Source: Klenkia sp. PcliD-1-E | GTDB taxonomy: Bacteria; Actinomycetota; Actinomycetes; Mycobacteriales; Geodermatophilaceae | Reading direction: 5' to 3' | Assembly (NCBI RefSeq): GCF_024124375.1 | Contig: NZ_JAMXRZ010000012.1 | Location: 1-51,300, forward strand | Length of the DNA: 51,300 nucleotides | Shown: one piece after another, positions 23,440-31,501 of the stretch | Numbering within the stretch: the stretch's first letter is position 1 | Layout: each line of letters opens with the position of its first letter | Notes under the pieces: model-generated | Databases searched by the model: none | Seen by the model: the letters and a program-made list of their open reading frames with translations, nothing else | Told to the model about the DNA's origin: nothing | Program-made: the position numbers and the translations under genes

Positions 23440-24336
23440 GTGACCTCGTTCGTCGCCCCCCGCCCGAACCCCCGCGCCCGGCTGCGCGAGCTGCTGGCCG
23501 CCGCCCAGGACACCGGCCGTCCGCTGGTCGCACCCGGCGCCTACGACGCGCTCGGCGCCCGGCTGGTGCAGCAGGCCGGGTTCGACGTCGTCTACATGAC
23601 CGGCTTCGGGACGTCGGCCTCGCTGCTCGGCCGACCCGACATCGGGCTGCTGGGCGGTGCCGAGATGACCGACAACGCCCGCCGGATGGCGCAGGCGGTC
23701 GAGGTCCCGCTCATCGCCGACGCCGACACCGGCTACGGCAACGCGCTCAACGTCGTCCGCACCGTGCGGGAGTACGAGCAGGCCGGCGTCGGCGGGCTGC
23801 AGCTGGAGGACCAGGTCTCGCCCAAGCGCTGCGGCCACATGACCGGCAAGGCCGTGGTGGACGTCGAGGAGGCCGTGGCCAAGGTCCGCGCCGCGGTGGC
23901 CGCGCGCACCGACCCCGACCTGGTGGTCATCGCCCGCACCGACGTGGCGCAGGTCGAGGGCACCCGGGCGGCCGTCGACCGGGCGCTGCGGTTCGCCGAC
24001 GCCGGCGCCGACGTCCTGTTCGTCGAGGCCCCCCGCACCGCCGAGGACGTCGAGCTGGTCGCCACCGAGCTGAAGGGCCACCACCTGCTCTTCAACTGGG
24101 TCGAGGGCGGGGCGACCGAGGGCCTGACCATGGACACCGTCGCCGAGCTGGGCTTCTCGCTGGTGCTGTTCCCGATCAGCACCCTGTTGGCCGCGACCCG
24201 GGCGATGCAGATGGCGCTGGAGACCTTGCAGCGGACGTCGTCCACCGAGGGCGCCCCGATGGGCGACTTCGGCGGGTTCCTGGAGACCATCGGCCTGCCG
24301 GGGATCCGGGAGGACGAGGCCCGCTTCGCCGTCTGA
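23440..24336 (+). CDS. isocitrate lyase / PEP mutase family lyase
   Basis: A 298-residue PEP mutase/isocitrate-lyase superfamily member. The Mg site DADTGYG and the loop KRCGH (SPKRCGHMTGK) point to C-C lyase activity, as in methylisocitrate lyase and 2,3-dimethylmalate lyase, rather than phosphonate mutase. The start GTG 23440 follows GGAAGGA. A likely reaction is cleavage of a 2- or 3-methylmalate-type acid to pyruvate plus a second acid. It lies 63 bases after the RutA-like gene, past a hairpin, and is probably part of the same unit. Oxaloacetate decarboxylase-type activity is an alternative. Confidence 0.9.
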   Translation: MTSFVAPRPNPRARLRELLAAAQDTGRPLVAPGAYDALGARLVQQAGFDVVYMTGFGTSASLLGRPDIGLLGGAEMTDNARRMAQAVEVPLIADADTGYGNALNVVRTVREYEQAGVGGLQLEDQVSPKRCGHMTGKAVVDVEEAVAKVRAAVAARTDPDLVVIARTDVAQVEGTRAAVDRALRFADAGADVLFVEAPRTAEDVELVATELKGHHLLFNWVEGGATEGLTMDTVAELGFSLVLFPISTLLAATRAMQMALETLQRTSSTEGAPMGDFGGFLETIGLPGIREDEARFAV

Positions 24337-24345
24337 GGTGCGCCG

Positions 24346-25956
24346 TCAGTAGGTGAAGGCGCCGACGCCGGTGCGCAGGTCGGCGGCCATCCGGGACATC
24401 TCGTCCACGGCCACCCGCGTCTGCGACAGCGCCTGCGTGGTCGACTCCGCCGCGGTGGACACCCCGGTGATGTTCGCGGCGATCTCGGTGGTGCCGCCGG
24501 CGGCCTCGGCCACGCTGCGCGACATCTCGTTCGTCGTCGCGGTCTGCTCCTCCACCGCGCTGGCGATGGTCAGCTGGTAGTCGTTGATCTGCCCGATCAC
24601 CTCACCGATCCGCCCGATCGCGGCCACCGCACCCCCCGTGTCGGCCTGGATCGCCTCCACCCGCCGCGCGATGTCCTCGGTCGCCCGGGCGGTCTCCTGG
24701 GCCAGCTCCTTGACCTCGTTGGCGACGACGGCGAAGCCCTTGCCGGCCTCGCCGGCGCGGGCGGCCTCGATCGTGGCGTTGAGCGCCAGCAGGTTCGTCT
24801 GCTCCGCGATGGAGGTGATCACCTTGACCACGTCGCCGATCTCCTTGGACGACAGGCCCAGCTTCTGGATCGTCTGGTTGGTCTCCTCGGCCTCGGTGAC
24901 CGCCTCGGCGGCGACCCGGGCGGCCTGGTTGGCGTTCTGCGCGATCTCCCGGATCGAGGCGTTCATCTGCTCGGCCCCGGCGGCCACCGTGGCCACGCTG
25001 CGCGACACCTCGTCGGCTGCACCCGACACGGCACCCGACTGCACCGCCGTCTCCTCCGACGACGCCGCGATCTGCGCCGCGGACGCCGACAGCTCCTCGC
25101 TGGAGGCCGCCACCGCGTCGGCCGACGCGGCCACCTGGGCCATGACCGCTCGCAGGTGCACCAGCGCCTGGTCCAGCGACGCCCCCATCCGGCCGAGCTC
25201 GTCCCGGCTGGTCAGCCCCACCTGCACCGTCAGGTCGCCGGCCGCGAGCCGGTCGGTCGCGACCTGCACCTGCCGGATGCGCGCGGCCACCCCGGCGGCC
25301 ACCCACCAGCCGGTGGCCATCGCGACCAGCACGCCCACCGCGAGGACCACGAGGTCGGTCGTGCGGGCGGACACGGCCGCGGACCGGGCATCGGCCGCCG
25401 CCGCCGCCGCGGCCGCGTTCTCCATCGCGTCCAGCTGCCGCAGCTCGTCCTGCGCCCGGTCGAACAGCGGGCCGACCTGCTGGGCGTTGGCCGCGACCCA
25501 GCCCGCCTCGTCCTTGGCCTCGGCCAGCGGCACGAGCAGCTGGTCGCTGAGCGCCGCGGCCTCGTCGAGGTGGGAGACGGCGTCGGACACCAGCGACTCC
25601 TGCTCGGCGTCCAGCCCGGTGGCGCGGTACTCCTCGACCGTCGTCCCGAACTGCTCGCGGGCCGCGTCGACGGCGTCCAGGGCGGCCTGCGTCCCGGCGG
25701 CGTCCCCGGCCAGGATCGCGTTGCGGTTCTGCACCCGGATGGTCTGGACGTCGTTCTCCAGCGAGGCGATGGCGCTGACGGCGACGAGGCTCTCGGAGTA
25801 CATCCGGTCGGTGGTGCGGGCGCTGTCCTCCAGCGCGCCCACGCCCACCAGGCCGATCGCCACCGCGACCCCCGACGCCACGGTGACGGCGCTCAGGACC
25901 TTGACACGGACGCTGCGGTCGGCCCAGAAGCGGGCAGGGCCGGTGGGTCGGGGCAC
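24346..25956 (-). CDS. methyl-accepting chemotaxis protein
   Basis: A 536-residue chemoreceptor. A basic N-terminus leads into membrane helix 1 (about residues 20-42). An extracellular four-helix-bundle sensor follows (about 43-210), then membrane helix 2 ([20 protein letters not shown]), a HAMP linker and a long signalling domain. The hairpin tip [18 protein letters not shown] is the CheA/CheW contact. GTG 25956 is preceded by GGAGGAGGAGAT, an excellent ribosome site; the frame upstream is open but non-conserved. No other chemotaxis genes lie in the window. It converges on the catabolic cluster, so it might sense a compound degraded there, but it is not cotranscribed. Confidence 0.94.
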   Translation of the reverse strand: MPRPTGPARFWADRSVRVKVLSAVTVASGVAVAIGLVGVGALEDSARTTDRMYSESLVAVSAIASLENDVQTIRVQNRNAILAGDAAGTQAALDAVDAAREQFGTTVEEYRATGLDAEQESLVSDAVSHLDEAAALSDQLLVPLAEAKDEAGWVAANAQQVGPLFDRAQDELRQLDAMENAAAAAAAADARSAAVSARTTDLVVLAVGVLVAMATGWWVAAGVAARIRQVQVATDRLAAGDLTVQVGLTSRDELGRMGASLDQALVHLRAVMAQVAASADAVAASSEELSASAAQIAASSEETAVQSGAVSGAADEVSRSVATVAAGAEQMNASIREIAQNANQAARVAAEAVTEAEETNQTIQKLGLSSKEIGDVVKVITSIAEQTNLLALNATIEAARAGEAGKGFAVVANEVKELAQETARATEDIARRVEAIQADTGGAVAAIGRIGEVIGQINDYQLTIASAVEEQTATTNEMSRSVAEAAGGTTEIAANITGVSTAAESTTQALSQTRVAVDEMSRMAADLRTGVGAFTY

Positions 25957-26133
25957 GGGGATCTCCTCCTCCGGGTCGCGATGCCGCCCCGCGGTCGGAT
26001 CGGCATCCCCGGGACGGTGCCCGGGCGTCCCCGTCAACGGCCGATTCGGTTCCGCTGTTGAGCGCAACCCGGCAGGTCGCCGGAAGTTCCCGGGTGACCG
26101 TCCGCGCCCGGTCGACACGTCGACCGGGCGGCC

Positions 26134-29100
26134 TCAGCCCAGGACGACGAGCAGGTCCCCGCCCTCGACCTGCTGCACCTGCCCGATCGCGACGCGGGAG
26201 ACGGTGCCGGCCCGCGGCGCGGTGATGCCGGCCTCCATCTTCATCGCCTCGATCGTGGCCAGGGTGTCCCCGGCCGCGACCTGGTCGCCCTCGGCCACCT
26301 GCAAGGTCACCACGCCGGCGAACGGCGCGGGCACCTGGCCGGGGTCGGACCGGTCGGCCTTCTCCGCCGCCTTCACGGCCGAGTCGACCGAGCGGTCGCG
26401 CACGCTCACCGGCCGCAGCTGGCCGTTGAGCGTGCACATCACCGTGCGCATGCCGCGCTCGTCGGGTTCGCTGACCGCCTCGACGCCGATGAGCAGCCGG
26501 ACGCCGGGCTCGAGGTCGACGGCGTGCTCGGTGCCCCGCCGCAGGCCGTAGAGGAACTCCTTGCTGGGCAGCACGGAGGTGTCGCCGTAGGTCTCCCGGT
26601 GGGCCTCGAACTCCCGGGTGGGCGCCGGGAAGAGCAGCCGGTTCAGCGTCGGGCGCGGGGTGTCGCGCAACCCGGCCCGGTCGCCGTCGGACAGCTGCGC
26701 CGGCGGTTCGGCGGCCCGGCGACCCTCCAGCGCGCGGGTGCGGAAGGGCTCCGGCCACCCCCCGGGCGGGTCACCCAGCTCCCCCCGCAGGAACCCGACC
26801 ACGGAGTCGGGCAGGTCGTACTTCCCGGGGTCGTCGGCGAAGGCGGCGACGTCCACCCCGGCGCCGACCAGCTGCAGCGCCAGGTCGCCGACCACCTTCG
26901 ACGACGGGGTGACCTTGACCAGGTGCCCGAGCAGTCGGTCGGCCGCGGCGTAGGCGTCCTCGACCTCCTCGAAGCGCTGGCCCAGGCCCAGGGCGATGGC
27001 CTGCTGGCGCAGGTTCGACAGCTGCCCACCGGGGATCTCGTGGGTGTAGACCCGCCCGGTCGGGCTGGGCAGCCCGGACTCGAAGGGCGCGTACACCCGC
27101 CGCACGGCCTCCCAGTAGGGCTCGAGGTCGTTGACCGCCGCCAGGTCCAGGCCGGTGGCCCGCTCGGTGTGGTCGGTGGCGGCCACGATCGCCGACAGGG
27201 GCGGCTGCGACGTCGTCCCCGCCATCGAGGCGACGGCGCCGTCGACGGCGTCCACCCCGGCCTGCCAGGCCGCCATGAGCGTGGCCAGCTGGCCGCCGGC
27301 GGTGTCGTGGGTGTGCAGGTGCACCGGCAGGTCGAACCGCTCGCGCAGGGCGGTGACCAGGGTGGCCGCGGCCGGCGGGCGCAGCAGCCCGGCCATGTCC
27401 TTGATGGCCAGCACGTGCGCGCCGGCCTCGACGATCTGCTCGGCCAGCCGCAGGTAGTAGTCCAGCGTGTAGAGCGTCTCCGCCGGGTCGGAGAGGTCCC
27501 CGGTGTAGCACAGCGCCACCTCGGCCAGCGCCGTCCCGGTGTCCCGGACCGCCTCGATCGCCGGGCGCATCTGGGCGACGTCGTTGAGGGCGTCGAACAC
27601 GCGGAAGACGTCGATCCCGGTGCGCGCGGCCTCGTCGACGAACGCCGTCGTCACCTCGGTCGGGTAGGGCGTGTAGCCGACGGTGTTGCGGCCGCGCAGC
27701 AGCATCTGCAGCGCGACGTTGGGCACCGCCTCGCGCAGCGCGGCCAGCCGCTCCCACGGGTCCTCGTGCAGGAAGCGCAGCGCGACGTCGTAGGTGGCCC
27801 CGCCCCAGCACTCCAGGCTGAGCAGCTGCGGCGTCGTCCGGGCGACGTGCGGGGCGACCGCGAGCAGGTCCTTGGTGCGCACCCGGGTGGCCAGCAGCGA
27901 CTGGTGCGCGTCGCGGAAGGTGGTGTCGGTGACCGCCAGCGCGGTCTGCTCCCGCAGCGCCCGGGCGAACCCGACCGGGCCGAGGTCGCGCAGCTGCTGC
28001 CGCGACCCGGCCGGGGGCTCCCCGGCGAGGTCGGCGGCGGGCAGCTTGTCGGTGGGGTCGACCAGGTGCGGCCGCTCGCCGTGCGGGGCGTTGACCGTGA
28101 CGTCGGCCAGGTAGGCCAGTAGCCGGGTGCCGCGGTCGGCGGACTGCCGCGCGGTGAGCAGCTCGGGCCGCTCCTCGATGAAGGACGTCGTCACCCGGCC
28201 CGCGCGGAAGTCGGGGTCGTCGAGCACCGCCTGCAGGAACGGGATGTTGGTGGCCACACCCCGGATCCGGAACTCGGCGACCGCCCGGCGGGCCCGGGCC
28301 ACCGCGACGCCGAAGTCGCGGCCGCGGCAGGTGAGCTTGACCAGCATCGAGTCGAAGTGCGCCCCCACCTCGGCACCCATCGACGAGCCGCCGTCCAGCC
28401 GGACGCCCGCGCCGCCGGGCGAGCGGTAGGCGGTGATCCGGCCGGTGTCGGGGCGGAAGCCGTTGGCGGGGTCCTCGGTGGTGATCCGGCACTGCAGCGC
28501 CGCGCCCCGCAGCTGCACGGTGTCCTGGGAGAGCCCGAGGTCGGCCAGCGTCTCGCCGGACGCGATGCGCAGCTGGGCCTGCACGAGGTCGACGTCGGTG
28601 ACCTCCTCGGTGACCGTGTGCTCGACCTGGATGCGGGGGTTCATCTCGATGAACACGTGCTCGCCGCGCTCGTCGAGCAGGAACTCCACGGTGCCCGCGC
28701 ACGAGTAGCCGATGGCCCGGGCGAAGGCGACCGCGTCGGCGCAGATCCGCTCGCGCAGCGCGGGGTCGAGGTCGGGCGCCGGGGCCAGCTCGATGACCTT
28801 CTGGTGCCGGCGCTGCACCGAGCAGTCGCGCTCGAAGAGGTGGATGACCTCGCCCGTGGTGTCGGCGAGGATCTGCACCTCGATGTGCCGCGGGTTCACC
28901 ACCGCCTGCTCGATGAACACAGTGGCATCCCCGAACGCCGACTCGGCCTCGCGCATGGCCGCCTCGATGGCGCCCTGCAGGGCCGCGCGGTCCTCGACCC
29001 GGCGCATGCCGCGCCCCCCGCCGCCGGCGACCGCCTTGACGAAGACCGGCAGCTCCATGCCCTCGGCGGCGGCGAGCAGGGTGTCGACGTCGTCGCTGGG

Positions 29101-29508
29101 GTCGGTGGAGCCCAGGACCGGCAGGCCGGCGTCCTTCGCGGCGGCGATCGCGCGGGCCTTGTTGCCGGTCAGCTCCAGCACCTCGGCGCTGGGGCCGACG
29201 AAGGTGATGCCGGCCTGCGCGCAGGCGGCGGCCAGGTCGGGGTTCTCCGAGAGGAACCCGTAGCCGGGGTAGACGGCGTCGGCGCCGGCCCGGCGGGCGG
29301 CGGCGACCACGGCCTGCACGTCCAGGTAGGCCCGCACCGGGTGGCCGGGCTCGCCGATCTCGTAGGACTCGTCGGCCTTGAGCCGGTGCACCGAGTTGCG
29401 GTCCTCGTGCGGGAACACCGCGACCGTGCCCGCGCCCAGCTCGTAGGCGGCGCGGAACGCCCGGACGGCGATCTCCCCGCGGTTGGCGACCAGGACCTTG
29501 GTGAACAC
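26134..29508 (-). CDS. pyc: pyruvate carboxylase
   Basis: A 1124-residue single-chain biotin enzyme that makes oxaloacetate from pyruvate, bicarbonate and ATP. Domains in order: biotin carboxylase (1 to about 455; VLVANRGEIAVRAFRAA, KAVAGGGGRGMR, FIEMNPRIQVEHTVTEE), carboxyltransferase (about 535-805; DTTFRDAHQSLLATR, ECWGGATYDVA, IKDMAGLL, HTHDTAGG), PYC C-terminal domain, and biotinyl domain with EAMKME (biotin on Lys1090). Length is normal. GTG 29508 has GGAGG at five bases; the frame upstream is open but unrelated. It replenishes the TCA cycle and would use pyruvate from lyase reactions of the preceding cluster, though no shared regulation is visible. Confidence 0.96.
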   Translation of the reverse strand: MFTKVLVANRGEIAVRAFRAAYELGAGTVAVFPHEDRNSVHRLKADESYEIGEPGHPVRAYLDVQAVVAAARRAGADAVYPGYGFLSENPDLAAACAQAGITFVGPSAEVLELTGNKARAIAAAKDAGLPVLGSTDPSDDVDTLLAAAEGMELPVFVKAVAGGGGRGMRRVEDRAALQGAIEAAMREAESAFGDATVFIEQAVVNPRHIEVQILADTTGEVIHLFERDCSVQRRHQKVIELAPAPDLDPALRERICADAVAFARAIGYSCAGTVEFLLDERGEHVFIEMNPRIQVEHTVTEEVTDVDLVQAQLRIASGETLADLGLSQDTVQLRGAALQCRITTEDPANGFRPDTGRITAYRSPGGAGVRLDGGSSMGAEVGAHFDSMLVKLTCRGRDFGVAVARARRAVAEFRIRGVATNIPFLQAVLDDPDFRAGRVTTSFIEERPELLTARQSADRGTRLLAYLADVTVNAPHGERPHLVDPTDKLPAADLAGEPPAGSRQQLRDLGPVGFARALREQTALAVTDTTFRDAHQSLLATRVRTKDLLAVAPHVARTTPQLLSLECWGGATYDVALRFLHEDPWERLAALREAVPNVALQMLLRGRNTVGYTPYPTEVTTAFVDEAARTGIDVFRVFDALNDVAQMRPAIEAVRDTGTALAEVALCYTGDLSDPAETLYTLDYYLRLAEQIVEAGAHVLAIKDMAGLLRPPAAATLVTALRERFDLPVHLHTHDTAGGQLATLMAAWQAGVDAVDGAVASMAGTTSQPPLSAIVAATDHTERATGLDLAAVNDLEPYWEAVRRVYAPFESGLPSPTGRVYTHEIPGGQLSNLRQQAIALGLGQRFEEVEDAYAAADRLLGHLVKVTPSSKVVGDLALQLVGAGVDVAAFADDPGKYDLPDSVVGFLRGELGDPPGGWPEPFRTRALEGRRAAEPPAQLSDGDRAGLRDTPRPTLNRLLFPAPTREFEAHRETYGDTSVLPSKEFLYGLRRGTEHAVDLEPGVRLLIGVEAVSEPDERGMRTVMCTLNGQLRPVSVRDRSVDSAVKAAEKADRSDPGQVPAPFAGVVTLQVAEGDQVAAGDTLATIEAMKMEAGITAPRAGTVSRVAIGQVQQVEGGDLLVVLG

Positions 29509-29536
29509 GCATGCCTCCGGTGGTTCGGGTGTGGGC

Positions 29537-29542
29537 ACGGTA
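29537..29542 (-). promoter_or_regulatory. candidate -10 box of pyc
   Basis: TACCGT on the minus strand, 28 bases before the GTG start of pyc. It leaves room for the GGAGG ribosome site, so this message would carry a short leader. A divergent SDR gene starts 22 bases away on the other side. Confidence 0.3.
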
Positions 29543-29563
29543 GCGGGAGGGCACGGCCCGGTC

Positions 29564-30433
29564 GTGACCTCTCCCCGCACCGCCCTGATCACCGGCGCCT
29601 CCAGCGGGATCGGCCGGGCCACCGCCCTGCTGCTCGCCGCGGAGGGCGCCTCGCTGGTGCTGCTGGCCCGGGGCCGGCCCGCGCTGGAGGCGACCGCGGC
29701 GGAGTGCCGCGCCGCCGGCGCCGCCGACGTCGTCGTCGAGCCGTGTGACATCACCGACGCCGACGCCGTCACCGCCGCCGTCGGCCGGGCCGGGGCCCTG
29801 GACCTGGTCGTGCACTCGGCCACCGTCATGGCCTACGGCGACGTGGAGGACCTGCCGGCCGACGTCTTCGAGCGGGTGGTGGACACCGGCATCAAGGGGA
29901 CGGCGAACGTGGCCCGCCCGGTGCTGGCGACGTTCCGGCGGCAGGGGCGCGGCGACCTCGTCGTCGTCAGTTCGCTGCTGGCCTCGATCACCGCACCGAC
30001 GATGGGCGCCTACGCCACCGCCAAGTGGGGCCAGCTCGGCCTGGTGCGCACGCTGCAGCAGGAGACCCGGGACGTGCCGGGCATCCGCATCGCCGCGGTC
30101 TCGCCGGGCGGGGTGAACACCCCGATCTACTACCAGGCCGCGACCGTGCTCGGGAACACCGGCCACCCGCCGCCGCCGGTCTACTCCCCGCGCCGGGTGG
30201 CCCGCACGATCCTGGACGTCGCGGGCTCGCACCGGCGGCTGCGGCAGAGCGGCATCGCCAACCCGGTGATCATCGCCGGCTACCGGCTGGCGCCCGCGGT
30301 GTTCGACGCCCTGGTCGGCCCGCTGCTGCGCGTCTTCGGCATGTCCCGGGACTCGGTGCCCGCCACCGAGGGCAACGTCTTCGCCTCCGTGCCGGAGCAG
30401 AACGCCGAGAAGGGTCCCTGGCGCGACGTCTGA
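29564..30433 (+). CDS. SDR-family NAD(P)-dependent oxidoreductase
   Basis: A 289-residue short-chain dehydrogenase. The cofactor loop TGASSGIGRAT, the DI residue pair before the fourth strand, and the active-site VVSSLLAS..AYATAK (Tyr-x3-Lys) are present. A C-terminal extension of about 60 residues after the Rossmann core, with a hydrophobic stretch (NPVIIAGYRLAPAVFDALVGPLLRVF), may bind membranes, as in some sterol- or lipid-acting SDRs. GTG 29564 is the likely start; GGGAGG lies rather far upstream (13 bases). It is divergent from pyc. No substrate can be assigned. Confidence 0.88.
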   Translation: MTSPRTALITGASSGIGRATALLLAAEGASLVLLARGRPALEATAAECRAAGAADVVVEPCDITDADAVTAAVGRAGALDLVVHSATVMAYGDVEDLPADVFERVVDTGIKGTANVARPVLATFRRQGRGDLVVVSSLLASITAPTMGAYATAKWGQLGLVRTLQQETRDVPGIRIAAVSPGGVNTPIYYQAATVLGNTGHPPPPVYSPRRVARTILDVAGSHRRLRQSGIANPVIIAGYRLAPAVFDALVGPLLRVFGMSRDSVPATEGNVFASVPEQNAEKGPWRDV

Positions 30434-30437
30434 GCTT

Positions 30438-30455
30438 GTATGCGCAACGTATACT
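30438..30455 (+). promoter_or_regulatory. operator/promoter of the toxin-antitoxin operon (leaderless)
   Basis: An inverted repeat GTATGCG-CAA-CGTATAC (30438-30454, one mismatch) overlaps TATACT (30450-30455), an almost perfect -10 box. The ATG of the antitoxin follows six bases later and there is no ribosome site, so the mRNA is probably leaderless. The overlap suits autorepression by the antitoxin, usual in such operons. Confidence 0.55.
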
Positions 30456-30461
30456 CCGGTC

Positions 30462-30698
30462 ATGAGCTCGCCCGACACCACCGTGCGCGTGTCCCGGGAG
30501 ACGCGGGACGAGGTCCGACGGATGGCGGCCGAGCGGGGCGTCAGCGCCGACCGGGTGCTGGCGGACGCGTTGCGTCTCGTGCGGTGGGAGGCCCTCCGGC
30601 AACAGGCGGAGACCGAGATCGCCGCTGCCGCCGACGATCCGGCCGACCGGGCCGAGGTCGCCGCAGCGGCTCGCGATCTGCTCGACCCCCCGGCGTGA
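30462..30698 (+). CDS. ribbon-helix-helix antitoxin (MazE/CopG-like)
   Basis: A 78-residue protein. The N-terminal TTVRVSRETRDEVRRMAAERGVSADRVLADAL is a ribbon-helix-helix DNA-binding domain; the acidic, Ala-rich C-terminus (AEVAAAARDLLDPPA) is the toxin-neutralising tail. It overlaps the toxin gene by four bases (GTGA). It should bind the inverted repeat just upstream and repress the pair. Confidence 0.85.
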   Translation: MSSPDTTVRVSRETRDEVRRMAAERGVSADRVLADALRLVRWEALRQQAETEIAAAADDPADRAEVAAAARDLLDPPA

Positions 30699-31030
30699 GG
30701 GGCGCGGTCCACCGCATCCGCGCCGACCACCACGCGCGTGGTCACGAGCAGGGCGGTCGGCGGTTCGCCGTCGTCCTCCAGGCCACCAGGTTCGATCTGC
30801 TGTCCCGGTGGGTGGTGGCGCCGACCAGCACTGGTGCGAGGTCGATGGTGGTCCGCCCGGAGGTCGACTGGGGCGACGGCCCCACCCTGGTGCTCTGCGA
30901 TTCCCTGGTGTCGGTGGACCCGGCGATCCGGCTGGGCGACCAGGTCGGTCACCTCACCCTGGCCGACCTGCGCGCGGTCGACGTCGCGCTGGCCCTGCTG
31001 CTCGACCTGAGCCCGCCGCCCAGCTTCTGA
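30695..31030 (+). CDS. MazF/PemK-family endoribonuclease toxin
   Basis: A 111-residue MazF-like protein. RGAVHRIRADHHARGHEQGGRRFAVVLQ is split between the first strand and the loop before the second; later come VVAPTSTGARS, a CDSLVSVDP turn and VGHLTLADLRAVDVALALLL, all in family order. MazF toxins cleave mRNA at short sequences. The first-strand residues are RGAVHRI rather than the usual RGEVW, so the active site may be slightly altered. GTG overlaps the antitoxin stop, giving the usual antitoxin-first order. Confidence 0.85.
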   Translation: MRGAVHRIRADHHARGHEQGGRRFAVVLQATRFDLLSRWVVAPTSTGARSMVVRPEVDWGDGPTLVLCDSLVSVDPAIRLGDQVGHLTLADLRAVDVALALLLDLSPPPSF

Positions 31031-31061
31031 CACGTCGAGCGCTGCCCCCGTCCGCTCTCGC

Positions 31062-31067
31062 TACGGT
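31062..31067 (+). promoter_or_regulatory. candidate -10 box of the DUF1772 gene (leaderless)
   Basis: TACGGT is followed after six bases by the GTG start at 31074; no ribosome site lies between. Confidence 0.4.
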
Positions 31068-31073
31068 GCCCGC

Positions 31074-31484
31074 GTGGAGCTGCTGGGCACGCTGACCGCC
31101 GTCGGGTGCGCGCTGGTCGGCGGGGTGTTCTTCGCGTTCAGCGGGTTCGTCATGGCGGGGCTCGGCCGGGCACCGGACGGCGCCGGGGCGATGCGGGCGG
31201 TGAACGTGGCCGCCGTCCGGCCGCCGCTGATGGTGCTGCTGTTCGGGACGGCGGCCGCCTGCGTCGCCGTGCTCGTCGTCGCCCCGGAGGTGCTGGACCG
31301 GATCGGAGCCGGGCTGTACCTGGTGGGCACCGTCGGGGTGACCGTCGCGGCGAACGTGCCGCTCAACGACGCCCTCGAGCGCGACCCCGACACCTGGCCG
31401 CGCTACCTGCGGGTCTGGACGCGGTGGAACACGCTGCGCACCGTGTCGGCCACCGCGGCCGCCGTCCTGCTGCTGGTGGCCTGA
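31074..31484 (+). CDS. DUF1772 / anthrone oxygenase-like small membrane protein
   Basis: A 136-residue protein with four hydrophobic helices. The first (LGTLTAVGCALVGGVFFAFS) and the VTVAANVPLNDALE...WTRWNTLRT block are typical of DUF1772, a family that includes fungal anthrone oxygenases of polyketide pathways. In bacteria the function is unknown. The next gene is a DUF2236/MpaB-like oxygenase, which may hint at a shared oxidation, but no pathway genes lie beside them. It is probably a leaderless transcript. Confidence 0.8.
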   Translation: MELLGTLTAVGCALVGGVFFAFSGFVMAGLGRAPDGAGAMRAVNVAAVRPPLMVLLFGTAAACVAVLVVAPEVLDRIGAGLYLVGTVGVTVAANVPLNDALERDPDTWPRYLRVWTRWNTLRTVSATAAAVLLLVA

Positions 31485-31501
31485 ACCCGCACGATGGGGA
31501 C

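Noticed and set aside
20920-24336. A standard methylcitrate (propionate) pathway
   Set aside because: PrpD and PrpB-like proteins are present, but no methylcitrate synthase is; a RutA-like gene lies between them and the regulator is not PrpR-like.
26771-31033. A 1420-codon minus-strand frame over pyc and upstream
   Set aside because: It is a frame-shifted shadow of pyruvate carboxylase with Arg/Pro/Ala-rich low-complexity sequence and no domain.
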